64,000 bases of DNA from Streptomyces sp. TN58 (GTDB taxonomy: Bacteria > Actinomycetota > Actinomycetes > Streptomycetales > Streptomycetaceae). The translations under genes and the position numbers were made by a program. The stretch is taken from assembly GCF_001941845.1 (NCBI RefSeq), contig NZ_CP018870.1, forward strand, positions 744,001 through 808,000, in the 5' to 3' direction. Positions 49,911-59,054 of the stretch are shown here, piece after piece. Below the pieces are notes generated by a model that saw nothing but the letters and a program-made list of their open reading frames with translations, searched no databases and was not told where the DNA came from. The number at the start of each line of letters is the position of its first letter. Positions within the stretch are counted from its first letter, which is position 1.

Positions 49911-50522
49911 GTGCGGACAGCTTTGGGCGTGTGGCGATGGCGGCACAATCCGCTGCGCAGACCGACCGACCTCTTCGAGGCGTGGGTGGCGTTCGCGGCG
50001 CTGGTGTGCGTCGTGGTGGTGGCCCCGGCCGTCGGCTGGGTCGCGGGCCTGCGCGTGGACGGCACGCTCCAGCAGGCCGTGTACGAGCAGCGGCAGGAGC
50101 GCCATCTCGTCCCGGCCGTGGTGGTCAGGCCCGCCGCGGCTCTGGACGAGGAGGTGTCCGGCGACCCGTCGGTGCAGCGGACGGCACCGCGGCGTACGCA
50201 GATCGTGGCCTCGTGGACGGCCCCCGACGGCAGCAGCCACCAGGGCACGGTGCCGGCCGCGGAGGAACCACCGCTGCCCGGCGACCGGTTCCGCGTGTGG
50301 ACCGACGCCCGTGGCCGGCTGGTGGGTCAGCCGCTGGACCCGTCCTCCGCCTCCTTCCACGCGGGGACGGCGGGTCTGGCCGCCGCTGCCGGGGTGGCCG
50401 TGTTGGCCGTGACGGTCCGTCGCCTGGTCGTACGCCGGCTCATGCATCGGCGGTACATACGGTTGGACCGGGCGTGGGCGGCGGCCGGACCGGACTGGGG
50501 ACGGGCGGGCGCCGGTGGCTGA
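49911..50522 (+). CDS. Rv1733c-like two-helix membrane protein
   Basis: A 203-residue protein. It begins GVWRWRHNPLRRPTDLFEAWV, the conserved start of the Rv1733c family, then a helix (about 27-46), an external domain (about 50-140), and a second helix (about 148-165). The mycobacterial relative is a dormancy-regulon membrane protein; its biochemistry is unknown. The GTG at 49911 follows GTAGGGGGAG. Confidence 0.8.
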   Translation: MRTALGVWRWRHNPLRRPTDLFEAWVAFAALVCVVVVAPAVGWVAGLRVDGTLQQAVYEQRQERHLVPAVVVRPAAALDEEVSGDPSVQRTAPRRTQIVASWTAPDGSSHQGTVPAAEEPPLPGDRFRVWTDARGRLVGQPLDPSSASFHAGTAGLAAAAGVAVLAVTVRRLVVRRLMHRRYIRLDRAWAAAGPDWGRAGAGG

Positions 50523-50668
50523 GCTGGCGGCCCATCGGCTCCGCGCGCGCTACGGTGGGGCGGCCGGACCGGTCGCTCCGGTGGCAGCAGTCACGCGAGC
50601 GGCCTCGGACATCAGCGGCTCCGGCCGCATCGGCAGCGCGAGCACGAGGGTGGGGGCACGACAGCACC

Positions 50669-53173
50669 ATGGTTCAGGGCACGGTCCAGGTGACGCACGG
50701 CGGCGCTTCGCGGTGGCGGCGCCGCTCCGGTGAGTATCCGACGCTGACCGCCGCGCTCGCCGCCGCCGGCGACGGGGACGTGCTTTCCATCCCCCCGGGC
50801 ACCTACCGGGAGAATCTGGTGCTGCACCACGCCGTCACCCTGCGCGGGCCGGAGGACGGCTCGGGTTCGGTGCGGATCGCGCCCCTCGACGGCGTGGCGC
50901 TGACCCTGCACGCCTCGGCCGTGGTGCATGACCTGTACCTGGAGGGCCAGGACCGGGCTGCGCCGGCGCTGCTGGTGGAGGACGGCTCGCCCGAGCTGAC
51001 CGACCTGCGCGTGAGTACGCACTCGGCGGCCGGCATCGAGGTGCGCGGCCCCGGGGCCCGGCCGCTGGTGCGCCGCTGCACCGTCGAGAATCCGGCCGGC
51101 GTCGGGATCGCCGTACTGGACGGCGGCGGCGGGGTGTTCGAGGAGTGCGAGGTCGTGGCCTCGGGACAGACCGGGTTCTCGGTCCGCGGCGGAGGCCGGC
51201 CGCGTCTGGAGCGGTGCCGCATCCACCACTCCACCGGTGCCGGCATCGCGGTCACCGGAGAGGGCTCGGGCCTGGAGGCCCTGGGCTGTGAGGTCTACGA
51301 GGTCAGGGGCGCCGGGGTGCAGATCGCCGCGCGCGCCGCCGCCCGCCTCACCGACTGCGCGGTCCACCGGACCTCGGCCGACGGGGTCACCCTGGACACC
51401 GACGCCGTCCTCACCCTGGCCGGGTGCGACATCCACGACATCCCGGAGAACGCCGTCGACCTCCGGTCGCGTTCGGTGCTCACCCTCAGCCGCACCTCGG
51501 TGCGCCGCTTCGGGCGCAACGGCCTGTCCGTGTGGGACCCGGGCACCCGGGTGGATGCCGACTCCTGCGAGATCCACGACAGTACGGGCGACTATCCGGC
51601 GGTGTGGGTCAGCGACGGCGCCAGCGCCTCCCTGGACTCCTGCCGGGTCCACGATGTGCCGGACGCGCTGTTCGTCCTGGACCGCGGGTCGAGTGTCGAC
51701 GTCACCGACAGCGACCTGTCCCAGGTCCGCAACACCGCGGTCTCGGTCAGCGACGGTGCCACGGCGCAGCTCGACGACTGCCGTGTCCGCGAAGCCGCCA
51801 CCGGGGCGTGGTTCCGCGACCACGGCAGCGGCGGCACGCTCGCCGGCTGCACCATCGAGGCCGTACAGACCGGCGTGATCGTCACCAAGGGCGCCGATCC
51901 GACTTTGGAGCGCTGCACGGTCTCCTCCCCCGCCGAGGCCGGCTTCTACGTGTCGGCGGGCGGGCGCGGCACGTTCAAGGCCTGCCGGGTGACGGACAGT
52001 GCCGGCTTCGGCTTCCACATCCTCGACGGCTGCCGGACCACGCTGACGCGCTGTCACACGCAGCGGTGCTCCCGCGGCGGATACGAGTTTCCCGAGGACG
52101 GGCCCGTCGCCGAGGAGTGCACCTCCGACGGCTCCGGCCCGCGGTCGGCGGCGGCGTCGCCGCCGTCGGCATCGGCGTCGGCATCGGCGTCGGCGGCCCG
52201 GACGGCCCCGGGCGACGGCTTGACCGGGGCGCCGGGCGGCGTGCGTACGGTCACCGCGGCCCGCAGCCCTGCGGCGCAGCCGGCCCAGGCGGCCGCCGCG
52301 TCCGTGCCGCGGCCCGCGGATCCCGGGCCGGCCGGGGCCGCGGCTCCTGACGCCCGGCCGTCCGGAGCCGTGCTGGGGCAGCTCGACGCGCTGGTGGGCC
52401 TGGACAGCGTCAAACGCGAGGTGCGTGCCCTCACCGACATGATCGAGGTCGGCAGGCGGCGGCAGCAGGCGGGCCTCAAGGCCGCGTCGGTGCGCCGGCA
52501 CCTGGTCTTCACCGGCTCCCCCGGCACCGGGAAGACCACGGTCGCGAGGCTGTACGGCGAGATCCTCGCCTCCCTCGGGGTGCTGGAGCGCGGGCACCTG
52601 GTCGAGGTGTCGCGCGTGGACCTGGTGGGCGAGCACATCGGCTCCACGGCGATCCGCACGCAGGAGGCCTTCGACCGGGCGCGCGGCGGGGTGCTGTTCA
52701 TCGACGAGGCGTACGCGCTGGCCCCGGAGGACTCGGGCCGGGACTTCGGGCGCGAGGCGATCGACACGCTGGTGAAGCTGATGGAGGACCACCGGGACGC
52801 GGTGGTGGTGATCGTCGCCGGCTACACGGCGGAGATGGAACGCTTCCTGACCGTCAACCCGGGTGTGGCCTCGCGGTTCTCACGCACCATCGCCTTCGGC
52901 GACTACGGCCCGGGGGAACTGCTGCGGATCGTGGAACAGCAGGCGGAGGAGCACGAGTACCGCCTCGGGGAGGGCACCGCCGAGGCGCTGCTGGCGTATT
53001 TCACGGAGCTGCCCAAGGGTCCGGCCTTCGGCAACGGCCGCACCGCGCGCCAGACCTTCGAGTCGATGGTGGAGCGGCACGCGGGGCGGGTGGCCCAGCT
53101 GTCGGAGCCGAGCACGGACGAGCTCACCCTGCTGTTCCCGGCGGATCTGCCGACGCTGCCGGCCCCTTGCTGA
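50669..53173 (+). CDS. Right-handed beta-helix domain fused to CbxX/CfqX-type AAA ATPase
   Basis: An 834-residue fusion. Residues about 15-490 are parallel beta-helix repeats with a regular NG-rich register (for example CRVHDVPDALFVLDRGSSVDV), about 20 coils. A disordered Ser/Ala/Pro linker follows (about 490-565). The AAA domain is about 570-830: Walker A GSPGTGKT (about 614), Walker B VLFIDEA (about 674). It resembles CbbX and EccA of type VII secretion. The ATG at 50669 follows GGGGG. The last 50 bases overlap the convergent gene. Beta-helix plus AAA fusions recur in streptomycetes but are not understood. Confidence 0.88.
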   Translation: MVQGTVQVTHGGASRWRRRSGEYPTLTAALAAAGDGDVLSIPPGTYRENLVLHHAVTLRGPEDGSGSVRIAPLDGVALTLHASAVVHDLYLEGQDRAAPALLVEDGSPELTDLRVSTHSAAGIEVRGPGARPLVRRCTVENPAGVGIAVLDGGGGVFEECEVVASGQTGFSVRGGGRPRLERCRIHHSTGAGIAVTGEGSGLEALGCEVYEVRGAGVQIAARAAARLTDCAVHRTSADGVTLDTDAVLTLAGCDIHDIPENAVDLRSRSVLTLSRTSVRRFGRNGLSVWDPGTRVDADSCEIHDSTGDYPAVWVSDGASASLDSCRVHDVPDALFVLDRGSSVDVTDSDLSQVRNTAVSVSDGATAQLDDCRVREAATGAWFRDHGSGGTLAGCTIEAVQTGVIVTKGADPTLERCTVSSPAEAGFYVSAGGRGTFKACRVTDSAGFGFHILDGCRTTLTRCHTQRCSRGGYEFPEDGPVAEECTSDGSGPRSAAASPPSASASASASAARTAPGDGLTGAPGGVRTVTAARSPAAQPAQAAAASVPRPADPGPAGAAAPDARPSGAVLGQLDALVGLDSVKREVRALTDMIEVGRRRQQAGLKAASVRRHLVFTGSPGTGKTTVARLYGEILASLGVLERGHLVEVSRVDLVGEHIGSTAIRTQEAFDRARGGVLFIDEAYALAPEDSGRDFGREAIDTLVKLMEDHRDAVVVIVAGYTAEMERFLTVNPGVASRFSRTIAFGDYGPGELLRIVEQQAEEHEYRLGEGTAEALLAYFTELPKGPAFGNGRTARQTFESMVERHAGRVAQLSEPSTDELTLLFPADLPTLPAPC

Positions 53174-55499
53174 CAGCGGGGCGCTGTGCGGGTACGTCGG
53201 CGCGGGCCGCCGTGTCCAGCCGGGCGAGCAGGGCTGCGCGTTCGGCGGCGAAGGCGGGGTCCGCCTGGTAGTCGCTGTGGCCGAGGATCGGCGCGGGCAG
53301 CGGGTGGCGTGCGCTTCGTCCGTAGGCGAGGGGGTCGGCCAGCGGGCCGCGGTCCACTGCCGGTGAGGCGGGGCCGGGGAGCGCGGGGCCTCCGATGGGG
53401 TCGGTGGCCCGCCAGAGGTTGCGCCAGCAGTCGACGTCGCGGTGCAGGGCGGCGAGCGGGCCGGGGCCGAAGTAGGCGGGGAACCAGCGGCCGTAGAGGC
53501 GGGCGAGCGGGGATCCGTAGGTGAGCAGCGCGACGCGGCGGCGGGCGGGCGGCGGCAGCTGCCAGACGGCGGCGGCGGCGAGCACGCTGCCCTGCGAGTG
53601 GCCGGAGATCACCAGTCGGCCGCCGGTGCGGCCGGTCCACCCGGCCATCCGCCAGGTCAGGTCGGGGACGGCGCGCTCGGCGTAGCAGGGCGGGGCGAAG
53701 GGGTGGGCGGCGCGCGGCCAGAAGGTGCCGACGTCCCAGAGGATCCCTATGGTCCGCCGGGCGGCCGGGTCCCGGTAGGCGCGGCGGCCCCAGGCGGCGA
53801 AGAGGGCGATACCGAGTCCGATCAGCCAGGATCCGGCGTCCTGGGCTGCGCGGGCGGCGGTCTCCAGCAGCGGCGGGCCGCCGCGTGCGGCCTCGCCCGG
53901 GACACGCCCGCTGATCCAGGCTCCGGCCAGTGCGCCCGCGCCGAGCACCAGGGTGACCCCGGAGACGGCCGCGACGAACCAGGGCGCGGAGTCGGTGAGC
54001 GCGGCGGCCGTCCGTGCCCCGGCGATACGGCGGCTGCGCGCGGTGTCCGGGGTCTCCCCCGGGTATTCGTCCGCGACGGCCGCGGCGAGGCCGCGCCGGG
54101 CCCGGGCCGCACGTACCGCGAACCAGGCGGCGAGCAGCGCCAGGACGAGGAGCAGCGGGGGCAGGACGGCTGCCTGCCAGGACAGCAGCACGGGCGGGCC
54201 GGGCAGGGGTGCGCCGGCCATGCCGGGGGTGGCTCCTCCGTCCAGCCAGTCGGCGACGCGCTGGGCGACCCCGCCGGTCATGACCCCGCCGAGGGCGCAG
54301 CCCAGCATGGCGACGGCGGGGCCGCCGAGGCCGCGGAGGGCGGCCGCGGGATCGGGGGCCCTGCGGTACAGGTGGCGGGCGACGGCGGCGAGGGCGAGTA
54401 CGCACAGGCCCTGGCCGAGCATGAGCACCCCGAAGGCGAAGTCCCCGGGGAGCCGTCCGGTGGATGTCCAGTCCGGGCGCGGGAGGCAGGCGTGCAGGAG
54501 GACGGCGGCGAGGAGGGCGAGGGCGGCTCCGGGCAGCAGGCTGACCGCGGCCCGGTCCAGGCGGTGGTCGGGGCGGTCCTCGCTGCGGCCGCGCCGGCAG
54601 ACGACCCAGGCGACGGTGACGGCCCCGGCGGCGAGGAGGGCCTGGGTGATCCAGCCGAGGGCTTCGAGGGCGGGGGCGGCGGCCCCGGTGCGGCGGTCGT
54701 GGTCGGCGGTCGGCGCGGAGACGGCCACCGCGACGGTCAGCAGCCCGGCCGCGGTGTGCGCGGCCCGCAGCCGGGCCACGATGCGGCGCCCGTACCAGAA
54801 TCCGGGGCGGCCGAGCGCGGGCGCGGTGGCGGAGGCGGTGTCCGGGTCGGCGGCGCCGGCGGGCGGCGGCTGGGATTCGTATGCGCTCCAGGTGCGGTTC
54901 GACAGGTACCAGAGCAGCCCGGTCAGTGCGGTGGGGACCAGTGCGCCGAGGGCGAGGCGGCGGCCGGGCTGGGACCACCAGCCGCCGCCTTCGGGGGCGA
55001 GGAAACCGAGCGGGGAGCCGGCGGCGGTGCAGGTCGCGGAGCCGGCGCACTGCCAGGCGGCGAGGTCGAGCGCGACCTCGCAGGCGGCGGCGATCAGCAG
55101 GACGGTCAGGCTGAGCGCGAGGATCCGGACGAGGACCCCGTACGTGCGCACCGCGCGCGGCGCGGGGTCGGCGCCGGGGCCGGTGGGGGCGGCGGGCCGG
55201 GCCCAGTGGGCGAGGTTGGCCACCATGAAGGGCAGGAGCAGCAGCCACAGGGCGCGGGCGCCGTTGCCGGAGGTGAGCCGGGACCAGCAGTAGGCCTCGG
55301 GGACGGGCAGGCCGGCGTACCGCTCGGGGTGGGCTTCGGCGTCGGCGTCCTCGGTGCGGCGGAACACGGCCGCGGTGGAGTCGCCGGTGACGCGCACGGT
55401 GCGGGGGTCGCCGAGGAGTTCGGCGGGGGATGCTCCGGCGACTCCGTGCACCAGGAGTTCGAGGGCGAGGGGCGGGTCGGTGTGGGGGCGGTCGGGCAC
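53124..55499 (-). CDS. Large membrane protein with serine-hydrolase motif
   Basis: A protein of about 791 residues with some ten helices. It begins LALELLVHGVAGASPAELLGDP, and near the end (about residue 620) has ISGHSQGSVLAAAAVWQ, a GxSxG nucleophile elbow of an alpha/beta hydrolase. The family looks like the lipase-like membrane proteins of actinobacteria. The start GTG at 55499 has GGAGG five bases upstream and is better than ATG at 55562. It ends 50 bases inside the opposite AAA gene. Its substrate is unknown. Confidence 0.72.
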   Translation of the reverse strand: MPDRPHTDPPLALELLVHGVAGASPAELLGDPRTVRVTGDSTAAVFRRTEDADAEAHPERYAGLPVPEAYCWSRLTSGNGARALWLLLLPFMVANLAHWARPAAPTGPGADPAPRAVRTYGVLVRILALSLTVLLIAAACEVALDLAAWQCAGSATCTAAGSPLGFLAPEGGGWWSQPGRRLALGALVPTALTGLLWYLSNRTWSAYESQPPPAGAADPDTASATAPALGRPGFWYGRRIVARLRAAHTAAGLLTVAVAVSAPTADHDRRTGAAAPALEALGWITQALLAAGAVTVAWVVCRRGRSEDRPDHRLDRAAVSLLPGAALALLAAVLLHACLPRPDWTSTGRLPGDFAFGVLMLGQGLCVLALAAVARHLYRRAPDPAAALRGLGGPAVAMLGCALGGVMTGGVAQRVADWLDGGATPGMAGAPLPGPPVLLSWQAAVLPPLLLVLALLAAWFAVRAARARRGLAAAVADEYPGETPDTARSRRIAGARTAAALTDSAPWFVAAVSGVTLVLGAGALAGAWISGRVPGEAARGGPPLLETAARAAQDAGSWLIGLGIALFAAWGRRAYRDPAARRTIGILWDVGTFWPRAAHPFAPPCYAERAVPDLTWRMAGWTGRTGGRLVISGHSQGSVLAAAAVWQLPPPARRRVALLTYGSPLARLYGRWFPAYFGPGPLAALHRDVDCWRNLWRATDPIGGPALPGPASPAVDRGPLADPLAYGRSARHPLPAPILGHSDYQADPAFAAERAALLARLDTAARADVPAQRPAVSKGPAASADPPGTAG

Positions 55500-55737
55500 G
55501 GAGGCCTCCGCTCGCGGGGGATGGGCGTCGTCGGCGCGGCACCACAGGCGCGGATCCAGCATCCCGCGCGGCGGCGGCGCTGCCCAGGCCCCGTCCGGGG
55601 GAATCCGCGGTCGGCGACCGGGACGGACAGGAAGTGGTGGGGCGGGAGTTGCGGTGGGGAATCGTGGGGAGACCGCGGCGGACTTCTCCGGGGCGCGCCG
55701 CTATGGTGGCGCGCGCACGTCCGCCGGAACATCCCCC

Positions 55738-57090
55738 TCAGGAGGTACCGCCATGGTTCGCCGACTCCGCCCGGTGGGGCTGGACTTCATCGATGACGCG
55801 CCGGTCCGGCTGGTGTTCGCCGCGCAGGCGTCGGCGCCGCCCGAGGCCGTCTACCACGCGCTCGCCGACGAGGTGGAGGGCTGGCCGCGCTGGTTCAGGG
55901 CGGTGACGCTGGCCCGCCCGCTGTACGGCGGGGCGGGCCGCGAGATCGGGCTGCTGGGCGGGGTGCGCATGCAGGAGACGGTCATGGCGGCGGAGCCCGA
56001 ACGGCGTTACGCGTACCGGGTGGACACGACCAACGCGCCCGGTGTCCGGGCCCTGTTGGAGGAGTGGAGGCTCACTCCGGCCGGATCGGGCACGCACGTG
56101 CGCTGGACGTTCGCGGCGGACGGCCCGGCCGCGTTCCGCCTGGTCCTGACCGTCGCCCGGCCCGGCCTGGGCCACTCCTTCCGCACAGCCGTCCGTACGC
56201 TGGACGCCCGCCTCACCGCCCCCCGCGCGTCCGGCCGTTGACCCGGGGCGCGCCAGGCGGGCGTACTCCCAGGGGTCGTGCGCGCTGAAGACGGTGACCT
56301 CGTCCGGGTGGTCGCGGACGAGGTCGCGCAGCCGGTCGCGCGTCGCGGTGCGGGCCGCGGCGTCGGTCTGCGCGTCCTGCTGGACCGGTTCGAGGAGGGG
56401 ATGGCCGAGGGCCGGGGTGTGCTCAAGCTCGCCGTGGTACATGTACGCGTCGCCTGCGTGCAGCAGCCACCTGGCGTGGTCGTCGCGCACGGCGACGCCC
56501 GCGTGCCCGGCCGAGTGGCCCGGCAGCGGCACCAGCAGCAGCTCGTGTCCCAGCCCCTGCGGCCGGGCCGCGCCGGGGAAGCCGAACCAGTTCGCGGGCC
56601 CGTCCGTGGTCGCGGGTGTCAGCCGCGGGCCGTGCGCCCGGTGGGCGGGCATGAAGCGGTCCAGGCTGTGCCGGTGGTGCGCGGCCGAGGGGTCGGTGAC
56701 GGCCCGGTACTCGTCGGGGTGCACGTGCACCCGGGCGTGGGGGAAGTCCGCCAGGCCTCCGGTGTGGTCCCGGTGGAGGTGGGTGAGCACGATGTGCCGC
56801 ACGTCCCGCGGGTCGTACCCGAGGCGGACGAGCTGGTGCAGGGCGCTCTCCCGCGGGTCCAGCACCGGCTGGGCGTGGGCCACCCAGTCCGCGCCCAGTG
56901 CCTGGTCGGGCCGGCGCAGGTCGTCGGTGCCGAGGCCGGTGTCGACGAGCACCAGCCCGTCCGCGTCGGTCTCGATGAGCAGGCAGTGGCAGACCGCGGG
57001 CAGCCCGCCGGGGTCGGCCACGGGGACCGGCGTCCCGGGGAGCGGTGGAACCGTGCGGAGCGAACCGCAGTTGAGATGATGGATGCGCAC
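55738..57090 (-). CDS. MBL-fold metallo-hydrolase with an abnormal antisense extension
   Basis: The frame has 450 codons. Residues 1 to about 285 make a normal metallo-beta-lactamase fold: HLHRDH at 104-109, then a second His at about 182, Asp in LLHAGDA at about 205 and a C-terminal His in SAHDP. The natural end of the family is near residue 285, about 56235. Here the frame does not stop until 55738 and its last 165 codons run antisense through the whole SRPBCC gene. A +1 shift near 56215-56235 would give a stop within about ten codons. A frameshift, either real or from sequencing, is the simplest explanation. It is divergent from an HxlR gene. Confidence 0.7.
   Translation of the reverse strand: MRIHHLNCGSLRTVPPLPGTPVPVADPGGLPAVCHCLLIETDADGLVLVDTGLGTDDLRRPDQALGADWVAHAQPVLDPRESALHQLVRLGYDPRDVRHIVLTHLHRDHTGGLADFPHARVHVHPDEYRAVTDPSAAHHRHSLDRFMPAHRAHGPRLTPATTDGPANWFGFPGAARPQGLGHELLLVPLPGHSAGHAGVAVRDDHARWLLHAGDAYMYHGELEHTPALGHPLLEPVQQDAQTDAAARTATRDRLRDLVRDHPDEVTVFSAHDPWEYARLARPGSTAGRAGGGEAGVQRTDGCAEGVAQAGPGDGQDQAERGRAVRRERPAHVRARSGRSEPPLLQQGPDTGRVGRVHPVRVTPFGLRRHDRLLHAHPAQQPDLAARPAVQRAGQRHRPEPARPALHLVGERVVDGLGRRRRLRGEHQPDRRVIDEVQPHRAESANHGGTS
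55753..56241 (+). CDS. SRPBCC (START/Bet v1-like) ligand-binding protein
   Basis: A 162-residue protein. Residues about 18-150 follow the polyketide cyclase/START layout (VFAAQASAPPEAVYHALADEVEGWPRWFRAVTLA, then ETVMAAEPERRYAYRV). No catalytic residue is obvious. The ATG at 55753 has a perfect GGAGG seven bases upstream. It lies fully inside the opposite MBL frame; its codon pattern and ribosome site make it the gene that is real there. Confidence 0.87.
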   Translation: MVRRLRPVGLDFIDDAPVRLVFAAQASAPPEAVYHALADEVEGWPRWFRAVTLARPLYGGAGREIGLLGGVRMQETVMAAEPERRYAYRVDTTNAPGVRALLEEWRLTPAGSGTHVRWTFAADGPAAFRLVLTVARPGLGHSFRTAVRTLDARLTAPRASGR

Positions 57091-57149
57091 GAGGACCCCC
57101 TGGAGACGGACGGGCGGGCTGTTCGCAACGGACGTTAGGAGGGGCTTTC

Positions 57150-57581
57150 GTGACTCACCAAACGGTTGGCCACGCGCCGAAGGGCGCCCGGAACGGGCCG
57201 CCGGAAGGCACCCGGAACGACCCGCCGGCCGGCGGCCCTCTGGCGGACTGCCCGGACGGCTCCCTCGTCCCGCCGGCCGGGGAACCGCACTGTCCGGTCG
57301 ACGTCACCCTCACCGCCCTGGGGGGCCGCTGGACGCCGCTGGTCCTGCGGGAGTTCCTGCGCCGCGGCCGGGCCTCGTACTCGGAGCTGTCGGGGGCGCT
57401 GCCGGCCCTGTCGGACAAGGTCCTCTCCGACCGGCTGGCCCAGTTGGCCCGGGCCGGCGTCATCGAGCGCCACCGCACGCCCGGCTGGCCGCCCCGGGTC
57501 AGCTACGTCCTCACCGGCCGGGGCCGCGCCCTGGAACCGGTGGTGGACAGCATGTGGGAGTGGGGCAGCAACTCCCGGTAG
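57150..57581 (+). CDS. HxlR-family transcriptional regulator
   Basis: A 143-residue winged-helix protein. The family signature CPVDVTLTALGGRWTPLVLREFLRRGRASYSEL starts at residue 48, preceded by an unusual 40-residue leader rich in Pro, Gly and Asn. A second Cys lies at about 34. Many HxlR proteins sense oxidants or aldehydes by Cys. It is divergent from the MBL hydrolase and probably controls it. The GTG at 57150 follows AGGAGG. Confidence 0.9.
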   Translation: MTHQTVGHAPKGARNGPPEGTRNDPPAGGPLADCPDGSLVPPAGEPHCPVDVTLTALGGRWTPLVLREFLRRGRASYSELSGALPALSDKVLSDRLAQLARAGVIERHRTPGWPPRVSYVLTGRGRALEPVVDSMWEWGSNSR

Positions 57582-57585
57582 CGCC

Positions 57586-57650
57586 GGGGGTGTCGTCAAA
57601 GTAGCGTGCGTGCCGGGCCCCGCCACCCAGACGGGACTTCGACGACCCCC
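57586..57650. terminator. Hairpin between convergent genes, short relative of the long-hairpin elements
   Basis: GGGGGTGTCGTCAAAGT at 57586-57602 pairs imperfectly with ACTTCGACGACCCCC at 57636-57650, and GCC-GGGCCC pairs inside. It stands between the HxlR and PLP genes and would end both. The AAAGTAGCGT and AGACGGGACTT blocks match AAAGTGGCGT and CGACGAGACTT of copy A at 14711. Confidence 0.6.
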
Positions 57651-57662
57651 CACAGCGCCTGG

Positions 57663-58856
57663 TCAGGCGGTCGGTTCGCGCCAGACGCCGGTCGTCAGCA
57701 GCGTGTCGAGGGTCTCGGCGTACGGGGCGATGTCGAGGCCCTGCGCTGCCAGCCACTCGTCGGAGTAGTACTTGTCCAGGTAGCGGTCGCCCGGGTCGCA
57801 GAGCAGGGTGACGACGCTGCCGGTGCGGCCCTCCGCCACCATCTCCGAGACGATCTTCAGGGCGCTCCACAGGCCGGTGCCGGTCGAGCCGCCCGCCTTG
57901 CGCCCTATGGCCGTTTCGAGGGCGCGACAGGCGGCGACGGACGCCGCGTCGGGGACCTTCATCATCCGGTCGATGGCGCCCGGCACGAAGCTCGGCTCCA
58001 TGCGCGGGCGGCCGATGCCCTCGATGCGCGAGCCGCAATCGCTGCTCGCGTCCGGGTCGTTGCGGGTCCAGCCGTCGAAGAAGCAGGAGTTCTCCGGGTC
58101 CGGGACGCAGACGCGGGTGTCGTGCTGCATGTAGTGCACGTACCGCGCGATGGTCGCGGAGGTGCCGCCGGTGCCGGCGGTCGCCACGATCCAGGCGGGC
58201 TCGGGGAACCGCTCCAGGCGCAGCTGCTGGTACATCGACTCGGCGATGTTGTTGTTGCCGCGCCAGTCCGTGGCCCGTTCCGCGTACGTGAACTGGTCCA
58301 TGTAGTGGCCGCCGGTGCGGGCGGCGAGCCGCGCCGACTCCTCGTACATCTCCATCGGGTCGTCCACGAAGTGGCATTCGCCGCCGTGGAATTCGATCAG
58401 GCGGCACTTCTCGGGGCTGGTCGTGCGCGGCATGACCGCGATGAAGGGGACGCCGATCAGCTTGGCGAAGTACGCCTCGGAGACGGCGGTGGAGCCGGAG
58501 GAGGCCTCGATGACGGGCCGGCCGGGCCGGACCCAGCCGTTGCAGAGGGCGTAGAGGAACAGCGAGCGGGCGAGGCGGTGCTTGAGTGAGCCCGTCGGGT
58601 GCGTGGACTCGTCCTTGAGGTAGAGGTCGATGCCCCACGCCTCGGGGAGCGGGAACTTCAGCAGGTGGGTGTCCGCGGAGCGGTTGGCGTCGGCCTGGAC
58701 CTTGCGCACGGCCTCTTTCAGCCAGACGCGGTAGTCCGCGTCGCTGCGGTCGACGTCGACGGTCGTGGCGGTCGTCCCGGACGTGCCGGTCGTCCCGGTG
58801 GTGGTTCCGGTGGCGGTTCCGGTGCCGTTGGTGCCGGTAGTGCCGGTGGTGCTCAT
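57663..58856 (-). CDS. PLP-dependent cysteine synthase family protein
   Basis: A 397-residue fold-type II enzyme. The PLP Lys is in TGSLKHRLA (about residue 93), preceded by KDESTHP; ASSGSTA binds the cofactor phosphate side, and GTGGTSATI follows. It belongs to the cysteine synthase/cystathionine beta-synthase family, with [11 protein letters not shown] near the end, typical of actinobacterial paralogs. The first 33 residues are Thr/Gly repeats (GTTGT) coded by simple tandem DNA and are disordered. Substrate may be O-acetylserine, O-phosphoserine or another amino acid. Confidence 0.85.
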   Translation of the reverse strand: MSTTGTTGTNGTGTATGTTTGTTGTSGTTATTVDVDRSDADYRVWLKEAVRKVQADANRSADTHLLKFPLPEAWGIDLYLKDESTHPTGSLKHRLARSLFLYALCNGWVRPGRPVIEASSGSTAVSEAYFAKLIGVPFIAVMPRTTSPEKCRLIEFHGGECHFVDDPMEMYEESARLAARTGGHYMDQFTYAERATDWRGNNNIAESMYQQLRLERFPEPAWIVATAGTGGTSATIARYVHYMQHDTRVCVPDPENSCFFDGWTRNDPDASSDCGSRIEGIGRPRMEPSFVPGAIDRMMKVPDAASVAACRALETAIGRKAGGSTGTGLWSALKIVSEMVAEGRTGSVVTLLCDPGDRYLDKYYSDEWLAAQGLDIAPYAETLDTLLTTGVWREPTA

Positions 58857-59054
58857 GCGCCGCGCTCCTTCATGGGTCTACTTCGCCCCTCCTTTCGCAA
58901 TGTACCCCTCTCACCTGCACAAACGGTCACTTTGGGTATCTATGCGGATCGCTTTCGGTCGCGATCGGTTGCACTGCGCGCCACGGTGGGTGACCCTGGT
59001 GGGGCATTACCGAGGGTGCAGCACCCGTAACACTCATGTCGGGGAGTCGCAGCC

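Noticed and set aside
58934..58939. GGGTAT considered as a sigma-B-type -10 box before the RsbW-like gene
   Set aside because: No matching -35 (GNNT at 14-16 bases) is present, and it is over 110 bases from the start codon.
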